From Pseudomonas graminis (GTDB lineage Bacteria > Pseudomonadota > Gammaproteobacteria > Pseudomonadales > Pseudomonadaceae): a stretch of 64,000 bases of DNA. A program made the position numbers and the translations under genes. Within the stretch, counting starts at the first letter, position 1, and each line of letters begins with the position of its first letter. Below the pieces are notes generated by a model, which was given only the letters and a program-made list of their open reading frames with translations, did not search any database and was not told where the DNA came from. Location of the stretch: NCBI RefSeq assembly GCF_001705435.1, contig NZ_MDEN01000065.1:124001-188000 (forward strand), in the 5' to 3' direction. Positions 42,308 through 51,555 of this stretch are shown here, piece after piece.

Positions 42308-42991
42308 ATGAAAACCGTTGACGACAGACTCGCCGAAGCGCGCCCAGATGAACGCGCTCAGTCGCCGCGCAAGTCCCGCAAGAACAATCCGGAAAAAACC
42401 CGTGACGGCATCCTTCAGGCGGCCGTCGCCGAGTTCGTCGCCCAGGGCCTCTCCGGCGCACGCGTCGATGCGATTGCCGAGCGCACGCAAACCTCCAAGC
42501 GGATGATCTATTACTACTTCAACAGCAAAGAGCAGCTGTACACCGAGGTGCTGGAGAAACTTTACGGCGACATCCGCACCACGGAAAGCAGCCTTGACCT
42601 GGACGTGCTCGCACCGGAAGCAGCGATCAGGCGGCTGGTGGAATTCACCTTCGATCACCACGACCGCAACGTCGATTTCGTGCGCATCGTCTGCATCGAA
42701 AACATCCACAACGGCGCCAACGTCAAACAGTCCGCGACCATCCGCGAGCTGAGCCGGAATGTCTTGCAGGCGCTGGACGAAACCTTGCGGCGCGGTGAGC
42801 AGGCCGGCGTTTTCCGGCCAGGCGTACAGGCCGTGGACCTGCACATGCTGATGAGCTCGTTCTGTTTCTACCGCGTGTCCAACCGTCACACGTTTGCCGA
42901 GATTTTCCAGATCGACCTGGAGGACGAAGGGGTCAAGGCGCGGCAGAAAGCGATGATCTGTGATTCGGTGATGCGCTACTTGCTGCCGTGA
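42308..42991 (+). CDS. TetR-family regulator next to quiC
   Basis: 227 residues from ATG 42308. A basic N-terminus (RKSRKNNPEKTRDGIL), helix-turn-helix 'GLSGARVDAIAERTQTSKRMIYYYFNSKEQLY' (split at about 50-80), then a TetR_C-type effector domain. It lies 88 bases after quiC on the same strand and is likely its regulator (quinate/shikimate-responsive). No strong ribosome site is visible (GAGCCCCGC). Confidence 0.85.
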   Translation: MKTVDDRLAEARPDERAQSPRKSRKNNPEKTRDGILQAAVAEFVAQGLSGARVDAIAERTQTSKRMIYYYFNSKEQLYTEVLEKLYGDIRTTESSLDLDVLAPEAAIRRLVEFTFDHHDRNVDFVRIVCIENIHNGANVKQSATIRELSRNVLQALDETLRRGEQAGVFRPGVQAVDLHMLMSSFCFYRVSNRHTFAEIFQIDLEDEGVKARQKAMICDSVMRYLLP

Positions 42992-43169
42992 CGGGCGAGT
43001 TCAACGCCACGCCGGCCTGAAGACCCGAACGATGCCGCGACGCCAGTCTGCGCTGATCGCCACTGGCCAAAACCACCACGCGTTCTGCGCGCTTTGACTA
43101 TTGCCCATCCACGCGGCAGAGCGGAGTATTTCGCCCCTCCAACAATAAAAGTGTAAGGACGACACAATC

Positions 43170-43937
<768 letters not shown>

Positions 43938-43953
43938 TCGAGGAAATTCCATC

Positions 43954-45165
43954 ATGTCTTTGAACAAACGTCAGACGTTGAACGACGACCCTGTGGTAAT
44001 CGTGAGTGCTGCGCGCACGCCCATGGGCGCCTTTCAGGGTGATCTCAAAAGCCTGACTGCGCCGCAATTGGGCGCCGCTGCCATACGCGCCGCGGTTGAG
44101 CGCGCGGGCATTGATCCAGCGCAGGTCGATGAAGTGCTGTTCGGTTGTGTGTTGCCGGCCGGGCTGGGCCAGGCGCCTGCGCGTCAGGCGGCATTGGGCG
44201 CCGGGCTCAGCGACGCCACCACCTGCACCACCTTGAACAAGATGTGCGGGTCGGGCATGCAGGCGGCCATCCTCGGCCACGACATGCTGCTGGCCGGCAG
44301 CGCCGACGTGGTCATCGCCGGTGGCATGGAGAGCATGTCCAACGCGCCGTATTTGCTGGAGAACGCCCGCAGCGGTTACCGCATGGGCCACGGCCAGATC
44401 ATCGACCACATGTTTCTCGACGGCCTTGAAGATGCCTACGACCGTGGTCGACTGATGGGCACCTTCGCCGAGGAGTGCGCCGGGCTGGAAAATTTCAGCC
44501 GGGAAGCCCAGGACGGTTTTGCGGTCGCCTCGCTGACCCGGGCGCAGGAAGCCATGACGCGCGGCTGGTTCGACGCTGAAATCGTCCCGGTGGAGGTCAC
44601 GGTGGGCAAGGAGCGCAAAACCATTCGCCAGGACGAGCAGCCACCCAAAGCGAAGCTGGACAAGATCCCGCTGCTCAAACCGGCGTTCCGCGAAGGCGGC
44701 ACCGTGACAGCAGCCAACTCAAGCTCGATCTCCGACGGCGCTGCAGCCCTGACCCTGATGCGCCAGTCCGAAGCACAACGACGTGGGATCACGCCGTTGG
44801 CGGTCATCCATGGCCACGCCGCTTATGCCAATGAGCCGGGGTTGTTTCCGACCGCACCGGTAGGCGCCATCGACAAGCTGATGAGCAAGACCGGCTGGTC
44901 CCTGGCAGACGTGGACCTGTTCGAGATCAACGAAGCGTTCGCGGTCGTCGCGCTTGTCACCATGGCCCGCTTGGAACTGCCCCATCACAAGGTCAACGTG
45001 CATGGCGGCGCCTGCGCATTGGGCCATCCCATTGGCGCATCAGGGGCGAGAATTCTGGTGACGTTGCTGTCGGCGTTGAAGCAGCGGGGTCTTAAGCGAG
45101 GGGTCGCAGCCATTTGCATCGGCGGCGGCGAAGCGACTGCGATGGCCGTTGAGCTTATTCTTTAA
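43954..45165 (+). CDS. acetyl-CoA C-acyltransferase (thiolase)
   Basis: 403 residues, 16 bases after the SDR gene. Nucleophile Cys98 in 'NKMCGSGMQAAI', the His in 'GGACALGHPIGASGAR' and the second Cys in 'AICIGGGEATAM' are all present. It cleaves 3-ketoacyl-CoA (or 2-methylacetoacetyl-CoA) with CoA. The neighbours favour a branched short-chain substrate such as that from isoleucine. Confidence 0.93.
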   Translation: MSLNKRQTLNDDPVVIVSAARTPMGAFQGDLKSLTAPQLGAAAIRAAVERAGIDPAQVDEVLFGCVLPAGLGQAPARQAALGAGLSDATTCTTLNKMCGSGMQAAILGHDMLLAGSADVVIAGGMESMSNAPYLLENARSGYRMGHGQIIDHMFLDGLEDAYDRGRLMGTFAEECAGLENFSREAQDGFAVASLTRAQEAMTRGWFDAEIVPVEVTVGKERKTIRQDEQPPKAKLDKIPLLKPAFREGGTVTAANSSSISDGAAALTLMRQSEAQRRGITPLAVIHGHAAYANEPGLFPTAPVGAIDKLMSKTGWSLADVDLFEINEAFAVVALVTMARLELPHHKVNVHGGACALGHPIGASGARILVTLLSALKQRGLKRGVAAICIGGGEATAMAVELIL

Positions 45166-45250
45166 TATCAATGTCTTGTACTGCGTTTCGCATGTTAAAT
45201 CTACGATAGCAGCTGACTGCATTTCACGATAAGAAAAGGTCGATAAAACA

Positions 45251-46024
45251 ATGAATTACATGACTATCCTCAAAGAGGTTCGAGGTCGGGTTGCCCTCTT
45301 GACCCTCAATCGCCCACAGGCGCTGAACGCCTTGAATGCGCAGCTCATCAGCGAACTCAACCACGCCCTCGACGAGCTGGAGGGCGATCACGGCATCGGC
45401 TGCATTGTTCTGACCGGCTCGGCAAAAGCGTTCGCCGCCGGGGCTGATATCAAGGAGATGGCCGAGCTGAAATACCCGCAGATCTATCTGGATGACCTGT
45501 TTAGCGACAGCGATCGGGTGGCCAATCGCCGCAAACCGATCATCGCCGCCGTCTCGGGGTTTGCCCTCGGTGGCGGCTGCGAACTGGCGCTGATGTGCGA
45601 CTTCATTCTGGCGGCCGACAACGCGCGCTTCGGTCAGCCGGAAATCAAGCTGGGCGTGCTGCCGGGCATGGGCGGCACCCAGCGTCTGACCCGGGCGGTG
45701 GGCAAGGCCAAGGCCATGGAAATGTGCCTGACCGGGCGCCTGATCGACGCCGTCGAAGCGGAGCGGGCCGGGTTGGTGGCGCGCATCGTGCCGCAGGACC
45801 AACTGCTGGATGAGGCAATGAACGTCGCGGCCGGTATCGCAGCGAAGTCGCTGCCGGTAGCCATGATGGTCAAGGAAAGCGTGAACCGCGCCTTTGAAGT
45901 CAGCCTGGCCGAAGGGATTCGTTTCGAACGCCGGGTGTTCCATGCGGCGTTTGCCAGCGAGGACCAGAAGGAAGGCATGGCGGCGTTCATCGAGAAGCGC
46001 GAGCCGGTGTTCAAGCATCGCTGA
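45251..46024 (+). CDS. enoyl-CoA hydratase
   Basis: 257 residues of the crotonase family. Oxyanion-hole segments 'SAKAFAAGADIKEM' and 'SGFALGGGCELALMCD' and catalytic Glu residues in 'GQPEIKLGVLPGMGGTQRL' are intact, so this is a true hydratase rather than an isomerase-only relative. It would supply the 3-hydroxyacyl-CoA used by the SDR gene. The usual acyl-CoA dehydrogenase is not in this cluster. Confidence 0.92.
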   Translation: MNYMTILKEVRGRVALLTLNRPQALNALNAQLISELNHALDELEGDHGIGCIVLTGSAKAFAAGADIKEMAELKYPQIYLDDLFSDSDRVANRRKPIIAAVSGFALGGGCELALMCDFILAADNARFGQPEIKLGVLPGMGGTQRLTRAVGKAKAMEMCLTGRLIDAVEAERAGLVARIVPQDQLLDEAMNVAAGIAAKSLPVAMMVKESVNRAFEVSLAEGIRFERRVFHAAFASEDQKEGMAAFIEKREPVFKHR

Positions 46025-46215
46025 TTCAGGTCAGGCGCTGGCGCGTCTCAGGGGTGTCTTCTGGCGCCAGCGTGTATAAAATGCGCCGGTCGCCGCGGTT
46101 CACCCCCGGCCTGTCATTATCGATCACCCTATTTTCAGCGTTTATCGTCATGGGCCCGGCGTGCAAGACACGTCGGATCCGAGCGATTCATCGCCATCGG
46201 AACAAGAGAGCAATC

Positions 46216-46920
46216 ATGGGCGCACAGTGGAAGGTCAAACACAAAGAAGCGGCAGCCAACGCCAAGGGGCGTATTTTCGGCAAGCTGTCCAAGGAAATCA
46301 TGATTGCCGCGCGCTCCGGCCCTGACCCCGACATGAACGCGCGCCTGCGACTGGTGGTCGAGCAGGCCAAAAAAGCCTCCATGCCCCGCGAGACCCTGGA
46401 ACGCGCCATCAAGAAAGGCGCCGGTTTGCTCGGCGAGCACGTGCACTTCGAAAAATTGACCTACGAAGGCTTCGCCCCGCACAAAGTCCCGGTCATCGTC
46501 GAGTGCCTGACTGACAACATCAACCGTACCGTGTCCGAGATCCGCGTGCTGTTCCGCAAGGGCCAGCTGGGTGCCGAGGGTTCGATCACCTGGGATTTTG
46601 ACCACCTGGGCATGATTGACGCCGTCGCGGCCAAAGACGATGCAGACGCCGACGAAGCCGCCATCGAAGCCGGTGCTCAAGACGTTGAACAGGGCGACGA
46701 AGGCGTTGCAACGTTTTACACCGACACCACCGACCTCGACGCCGTGTGCAAGGCGCTGCCTGAGTTCGGCTTCACCGTCGAGTCCGCCAAGATCGGCTAC
46801 CGCCCGAAAAACCCGGTTGAAGGCCTGAGCGAAGAGCAGATGGCCGAGGTCGAAGCGTTCCTCGAAGCGATCGACAGCCACGATGACGTGCAGAACGTGT
46901 ACGTGGGTTTGGCAGGCTAA
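46216..46920 (+). CDS. YebC/PmpR-family protein, YeeN-like subgroup
   Basis: 234 residues from ATG 46216 (MGAQWKVKHKEAAANAKG). The family core is 'FGKLSKEIMIAARSGPDP', 'RLRLVVEQAKKASMPRETLERAIKKGAG', and 'YEGFAPHKVPVIVECLTDNINRT' (read in pieces). The N-terminus differs from canonical YebC (MAGHSKWANIKHRK), which points to the second paralogue. Members act in transcription control and in translation of proline-rich stretches. A longer upstream start would add unlikely sequence. Confidence 0.88.
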   Translation: MGAQWKVKHKEAAANAKGRIFGKLSKEIMIAARSGPDPDMNARLRLVVEQAKKASMPRETLERAIKKGAGLLGEHVHFEKLTYEGFAPHKVPVIVECLTDNINRTVSEIRVLFRKGQLGAEGSITWDFDHLGMIDAVAAKDDADADEAAIEAGAQDVEQGDEGVATFYTDTTDLDAVCKALPEFGFTVESAKIGYRPKNPVEGLSEEQMAEVEAFLEAIDSHDDVQNVYVGLAG

Positions 46921-46939
46921 CGCTGGCTGGGCCAACTGA

Positions 46940-47255
46940 CTGAAGCCGGTCCCACTGAATGATCGAGTGCACATAGTGGGACCGGCTTTAGCCGGGAAGG
47001 CGTCGGTGGGCATACCGCTAAATCGACGGTGTCCATGCTGGCCTCTTCCCGGCTGAAGCCGGTCCTACTGAATCATCACGAGCACATCGTAGGACCGGCT
47101 TTAGCCGGGAAGGCGTCGGATGGCACACTGCAAAGTCAAGGGTGCCCACGCTGGCGTGTTCCCGGCTAAAGCCGGTCCTACAGTTGTGCGGCGTCCTCTG
47201 GATTGAGTCCCGCTGACACGCCGCAGGCTTAGTGGGACCGGCTTTAGCCGGGAAG
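46940..47255. repeat. array of six REP elements
   Basis: REP palindromes at 46940-46955 (partial), 46976-46999, 47044-47067, 47088-47111, 47157-47180 and 47232-47255 alternate in orientation, giving three inverted pairs. The unique spacers between pairs share words (GGCGTCGG, GGTGTCC/GGTGCCC), so pairs were duplicated as units. It fills the 3'-to-3' gap between the YebC-type and LRR-kinase genes. Confidence 0.9.
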
Positions 47256-47287
47256 GGGCCAGACGGCTCACCGCAGAACGCCAGCGT

Positions 47288-48571
47288 TCAACACTGCTGC
47301 GCAACCTCGGCAAACCCAGGCCGCTGCATCACATCCGGCTGCACGCAACGCCGTTCCAGCTCTCGCAGCTGGGCAGTCTGCGCATCGCTCTCTGCGCAAC
47401 CGTCCAGCAACTCCCCCAGCAATACCCCGAACGCCCGGACTTCAATGCGTTCCAGCCTCTGTCCCGTTTCTTCATCCGGATAGAATGCCGCTGCGCCGAA
47501 ATCCCCCAGCAGGCTGTCACCACCCTCGTTCCAGAGGATATTGTGGCCGTAGAGGTCCCCGTGGTTAATCCCATGGGCGTGCAAATGTGCGCATGCCGCG
47601 GCGATCCCGGCAGCCATGCACTTCACGGTCGAAACGCTCAGCCGGGTGCCGCCATGGGTGTCACGGGTGCAGGATTCCAGGGTCGGAGGACGCGCAAGGG
47701 TCACGAATGACGGCGAAATCAGCTCCATCACCAGACCGCGAGCGTCCTGCGGGTGATCCTGAATCTGCCCGAGCACGGGAATCAGGTGAGCATGCCGCCC
47801 GGCTGCAATGCAGGCCTGCATCTCGTTCAACGGCGAGCCGTCGCTGGTGACATCGCCTTTGTACAGCTTCACGGCAACGTCCAGCGCCGACGCGTCGGCA
47901 TCCGCGCGCCACTGCGCCTGTTGAATCACTCCGGAGGCGCCTTCGCCCAGCACCTGTTGCAGCGCCAGTTGCGGCCACGGAATCTGCCGAATCGGCTCTT
48001 CAGTGTGGATGTCGTTCAGCGGGTTGCCGGCAAACGCCAGCCAGGCCAGCGCGGGCATTTCCAGCAGCCAGCGCGGCAGTTCATGGAAATCGTTGACCGC
48101 GATCCGTACCAGTTCCAGGCGCTGACAGCGGGCCAGTGATTCCGGCAATTGCCGCAGCCGGTTACCCGCGAGCATCAGCTTCTGCAGCTGCGCACAGTCG
48201 CCGATGGCTTCAGGCAGAGTCTCGATGCGGTTGTCGGTCAGCACCAGCGAGCGCAGCGAGGGCGGCAACGCGACGGCCGGTACATCAGCGATATCGCAAG
48301 CCTTGAAACCGACGAAGAACAGCTGCTCGCACTCGCCCAGGCATTCCGGCAGGCGGGTAAACGGGTTGTTGGAGCAGAACAGGATTTTCAGGCGCTTGAG
48401 CCGGTGCAGGTCGGCGGGCAATTCGGTCAGCCGGTTGCCGCTGAGGTCCAGCACTTCCAGTGAATCGGCGAGGCTGAAAATCTCCTCAGGGAATTCGCCG
48501 AGGTCGGCGCTGAGATTGAGCCGCGTGATGCCTGCCAGTTTGCCGGCACGCAGGTCTGCAAGGGTGTGCAT
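47288..48571 (-). CDS. leucine-rich-repeat protein kinase
   Basis: 427 residues from ATG 48571. Residues about 15-195 are leucine-rich repeats of the 'LEVLDLSGNRLTELPADLHRL' kind in seven or so turns (for example LRSLVLTDNRIETLPEAIG). From about 205 a protein-kinase fold follows: 'LGEGASGVIQQAQW' (ATP loop), Lys in 'DVAVKLYKG', 'HGDLYGHNILW' in the catalytic loop (HGD instead of HRD), and 'LLGDFGAAAF' (DFG). No signal peptide or membrane helix, so cytoplasmic. Substrate unknown. Confidence 0.88.
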   Translation of the reverse strand: MHTLADLRAGKLAGITRLNLSADLGEFPEEIFSLADSLEVLDLSGNRLTELPADLHRLKRLKILFCSNNPFTRLPECLGECEQLFFVGFKACDIADVPAVALPPSLRSLVLTDNRIETLPEAIGDCAQLQKLMLAGNRLRQLPESLARCQRLELVRIAVNDFHELPRWLLEMPALAWLAFAGNPLNDIHTEEPIRQIPWPQLALQQVLGEGASGVIQQAQWRADADASALDVAVKLYKGDVTSDGSPLNEMQACIAAGRHAHLIPVLGQIQDHPQDARGLVMELISPSFVTLARPPTLESCTRDTHGGTRLSVSTVKCMAAGIAAACAHLHAHGINHGDLYGHNILWNEGGDSLLGDFGAAAFYPDEETGQRLERIEVRAFGVLLGELLDGCAESDAQTAQLRELERRCVQPDVMQRPGFAEVAQQC

Positions 48572-48662
48572 GGGGGGAAGGGCGCCTGTGGTCAATGGGC
48601 GCCCATGATACCCAGTCGTCGCGCCCTGTGCTCGCTTGGCCGCAAGCACCATGGGCAGAGGC

Positions 48663-49211
48663 TCAGCTCAGGCAGCGATCCAGCAATTGGTGCATGCGAT
48701 CGAGGGACGGCACCGATTCGGCGTACAGAATGCGGTAGACCATGGGCGCGACAACGGCATCCACCAGTTCATCAGCCGAAGGACTCTGTTCGCCGCGGTC
48801 CCGGGCGCGGTCGATGATGATCTGCAGCTGATCGCGAACCATGTTCAGGCACTTGCCCGAGCACAGGGTCGCGCTGCTGGAGACCACGTCGCGCATCATC
48901 TCGCGGCCGGGCGCCGAGTTGGTCTCTTCGAGGTAGACCTCGACCCAGGTGCGCAGGTCATCGCGCAGGTTGCCGCAATCCACCGGCTCGTCGGGGCGCA
49001 GACGCTCGACAGCGGCATCGGCCAGCAGTGAGGTCAAGTCGCCCCAGCGCCGGTAGATGGTGGACGGCGTGACACCGGCACGGGCTGCAATCATGGGCAC
49101 GCTGAGGGCTGAACGCTCCTGCTCCTGGAGCAGATCGCGAACGGCTGCGTGAATCGATGTCTGCACCCGGGCACTGCGGCCGCCGGTGCGAATGCCTTCT
49201 TTGATAGCCAT
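48663..49211 (-). CDS. TetR-family repressor
   Basis: 182 residues. Helix-turn-helix 'SVPMIAARAGVTPSTIYRRWGDLTSLLADAA' (split, about 37-67), C-terminal TetR_C-type domain. Divergent from the MFS gene at 49317, 105 bases away, and likely its repressor. The gap contains TGCTT-T-AAGCA (a perfect 11-base palindrome) as a candidate operator. Confidence 0.87.
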   Translation of the reverse strand: MAIKEGIRTGGRSARVQTSIHAAVRDLLQEQERSALSVPMIAARAGVTPSTIYRRWGDLTSLLADAAVERLRPDEPVDCGNLRDDLRTWVEVYLEETNSAPGREMMRDVVSSSATLCSGKCLNMVRDQLQIIIDRARDRGEQSPSADELVDAVVAPMVYRILYAESVPSLDRMHQLLDRCLS

Positions 49212-49316
49212 GCTGCGGACCCTAACACAAAGTATTTGCTTTAAGCAGACGCTGCTCGCACACTCCTAACGCTAATTAATAGCTTTTGTGGCGTGCTTTT
49301 TCGGGAGAGTGTACTC

Positions 49317-50522
49317 GTGTCTGATTCTTTGCAGAACCCGCAAGTCGATGGTCGGGGGCGGAGCCACTTGGGTTTTCTGGCTTTCGTGCTGCTGTGTTTC
49401 TTCGCCGCGTCCAGCGCGCCCACGCCGCTTTACCACCTCTATCAACAGGCGTGGGGCTTCTCATCGGTATTGTTGACGGTGATTTTTGCCGTTTACGCCA
49501 TGAGCCTGCTGGCGACGCTGCTGGTGTTCGGCTCGCTGTCGGATTACCTCGGCCGACGCCCGGTGATATTCATCGGGCTGCTGCTGGAGATCGTCGCGAT
49601 GCTGCTGTTCATCGCCGCCACGGACGTCAGTTGGCTGATCGTTGCGCGGGTGCTGCAGGGCGTGGCGACCGGCATTGCCACCAGCGCGTTGGGCGCCGCG
49701 ATGCTCGACAGCGATGCGCAGCAGGGGCCGTTGCTCAACAGCATCACACCGATGTTCGGCATGGCACTGGGGGCGCTCGGCACCAGTGCGCTGGTGCAGT
49801 ACGCGCCGCTGCCCATGGGCCTGGCCTATGGCTTGCTCCTCGCGGCGTTCGCGGGTCAGGCGGTGTATCTGTTGCGGGTCGCTGAAACGGTGACCCCGCA
49901 GGCGGGCGTGCTGAAAACCCTGCGGCCGCGGCTCGCCGTACCTGTACAGGCCAGGGGGACATTGCTGCTGGTGCTGCCGGCGGACATCGCCGCCTGGGCG
50001 CTGGGAGGTTTCTTCCTGTCCCTCGCACCGTCGCTGCTGACTGCTGCGACCGGCTCGACCTCGGTGCTCAACGGCGGTTTTGCCGTGGCAGCGCTGACCA
50101 TCAGTGGTGCGATTTCGATTCATAACCTGCGCTTGCGCGCGCCCCGGCTGGCCTTGTTGGTGGGCTGCAGTTTTCTGGCAATCGGGGTTTCAGTGATTCT
50201 GGCGGCGGTGAATCTGGGCTGGTTGTGGCTGTTCTTCACCGGCGCGGTGGTGGCGGGGATCGGCTTCGGTGCGAGTTTTCTCGGCGCCCTGCGGCTGTTG
50301 CTGCCCCTGGCCCACGCCCACGAGCGGGGCGCATTGATGGCGGCCTTTCTGGCCTTGAGTTATCTGGCGTTCTGCATTCCGGCGCTGCTGGCCGGCGTGT
50401 CGATCAAAACGGCGGGCTTGGTGACCACCACCAATGTCTACGGCGGGGTCGTAGTCTTGCTGGCGGTGTCGGCGCTGGCCGGTCTGCTGATTCAGCAGGC
50501 CGGCCAGGCCAGGGCCGCCTGA
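49317..50522 (+). CDS. MFS transporter, drug-efflux type
   Basis: 401 residues from GTG 49317, which has GGGAGAG eight bases upstream (an earlier GTG at 49293 lacks one). Twelve membrane helices; motif A 'GSLSDYLGRRPVIFIGLLLE' after helix 2, 'RVLQGVATGIATSALGAAML' in helix 4-5. It resembles multidrug or sugar-efflux MFS proteins. Paired with a divergent TetR repressor. Substrate unknown. Confidence 0.87.
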   Translation: MSDSLQNPQVDGRGRSHLGFLAFVLLCFFAASSAPTPLYHLYQQAWGFSSVLLTVIFAVYAMSLLATLLVFGSLSDYLGRRPVIFIGLLLEIVAMLLFIAATDVSWLIVARVLQGVATGIATSALGAAMLDSDAQQGPLLNSITPMFGMALGALGTSALVQYAPLPMGLAYGLLLAAFAGQAVYLLRVAETVTPQAGVLKTLRPRLAVPVQARGTLLLVLPADIAAWALGGFFLSLAPSLLTAATGSTSVLNGGFAVAALTISGAISIHNLRLRAPRLALLVGCSFLAIGVSVILAAVNLGWLWLFFTGAVVAGIGFGASFLGALRLLLPLAHAHERGALMAAFLALSYLAFCIPALLAGVSIKTAGLVTTTNVYGGVVVLLAVSALAGLLIQQAGQARAA

Positions 50523-50528
50523 GCCGCG

Positions 50529-50969
50529 TTACCGGTTATGACGCAAAATCGAAAAATTCAGCGCCGAAGCGACGGTCAGCCAGACCAGGTACGGGAACAG
50601 GATCAGCCCGGTGATGAGGTCCAGCTGGATCCCCAGCACGACCATGGCGGCTACCACCAGCCACAGCAGCGAAATGATGATCAGGCCCGCCATGATGCGG
50701 TGGGCGCCGAAGAACACCGGCGTCCACAGGGTATTCAAGGCAATCTGAGCGGCCCATAACGCCAGCACGGTTTCGCTGCCGGGGATCAGGGTCAGGCGAT
50801 AACCGGCCCAGGCCAGCAGCAGATAAATCGTCGTCCAGGCCACCGGAAACAGCCAGTTGGGCGGGGTGAAGCGTGGCTTTTGCAGAGATTCATACCAGCT
50901 GCCCGGTTTGAAAATGATGCCGGTGCTGGCCGCCGCGGCGCAAGCGATGAGGAAGATGTAAAACGTCAT
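50529..50969 (-). CDS. tspO: TspO/MBR-family membrane protein
   Basis: 146 residues, five membrane helices. The Trp/Pro-rich 'KPRFTPPNWLFPVAWTTIYLLLAWAGY' (split, about 31-57) and 'ALWAAQIALNTLWTPVFFG' are the family signature. TspO proteins bind porphyrins and tetrapyrroles and respond to oxidative stress and light. Convergent with the MFS gene, 6 bases apart. Confidence 0.93.
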   Translation of the reverse strand: MTFYIFLIACAAAASTGIIFKPGSWYESLQKPRFTPPNWLFPVAWTTIYLLLAWAGYRLTLIPGSETVLALWAAQIALNTLWTPVFFGAHRIMAGLIIISLLWLVVAAMVVLGIQLDLITGLILFPYLVWLTVASALNFSILRHNR

Positions 50970-51064
50970 GGGGGGTCCTTTGCTGAAAGCATTCGAAGTG
51001 CGGGCCGTGGGGCCGTCTCGGCATTGGATGCTTATGCGCCGGAAAAATCCGGCGCGCGTGCAGA

Positions 51065-51310
51065 TCAGCCGTGACCCAATTGGCTGAGGCGTTCTTGCAC
51101 GGCGTCGTCGAAGATCATGTACAGCGTTTCTACATCGGCCGGGCGAAGACGTCGGCTGGTCTCCAGGCTGAGGATGAAACTGATTTCCATGGAGGCCTCG
51201 CGTTCGAGGTCTTCCTTGGTGGTGGCGGCATTCAACGCGCGCACCAGATCGTCAATCGCACCCTGGATGGGTTTGGGAAGCCGAAGTGCAGCGATTCGCT
51301 CTTGGGGCAT
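51065..51310 (-). CDS. small hypothetical protein
   Basis: 81 residues, MPQERIAALRLPKPIQGAID to QERLSQLGHG. Helical, soluble, with 'TKEDLEREASMEISFILSLETSRRL'. No membrane segment or known motif. The Pseudomonas-like codon use and smooth composition suggest a conserved core protein. Function not recognised. Confidence 0.6.
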   Translation of the reverse strand: MPQERIAALRLPKPIQGAIDDLVRALNAATTKEDLEREASMEISFILSLETSRRLRPADVETLYMIFDDAVQERLSQLGHG

Positions 51311-51486
51311 TGCTCAGTCCTGGGGTGGCGGGTTGTGCGGCGAACCGAAAGGCATAAAGCCCTGGCGCCTGGGATCGGGGCGTATTGTGGCCGAGTTACG
51401 GCGCAGATCCCACCAGCGGAAACAAAATAGTGAAAGGCAGCCCTTGCCGTAATCGCTTTTAACGGACTGCCCCATGTTTGTATCGC

Positions 51487-51512
51487 TCAAGTTACAAAAG
51501 CCCGCGCCGACA
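51487..51512 (+). promoter_or_regulatory. FliA (sigma-28) promoter
   Basis: TCAAGTT (51487-51493), a 12-base spacer, GCCGACA (51506-51512). This matches the Pseudomonas flagellar sigma-28 consensus TCAAGTTT-N12-GCCGATA with two differences. It lies 44 bases upstream of the ATG at 51556. Confidence 0.7.
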
Positions 51513-51555
51513 CCCTGTTCAGGAAGTCTATTACTCACTTGAACAGGGAAGTGCC

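Noticed and set aside
41618..42889. Minus-strand frame of 423 codons across quiC and the TetR gene
   Set aside because: It spans two clear plus-strand genes and the gap between them; composition is that of an antisense shadow.
46940..47255. Repeat array considered as a CRISPR
   Set aside because: Units are palindromic REP elements in alternating orientation with irregular spacers of different lengths, and there are no cas genes.
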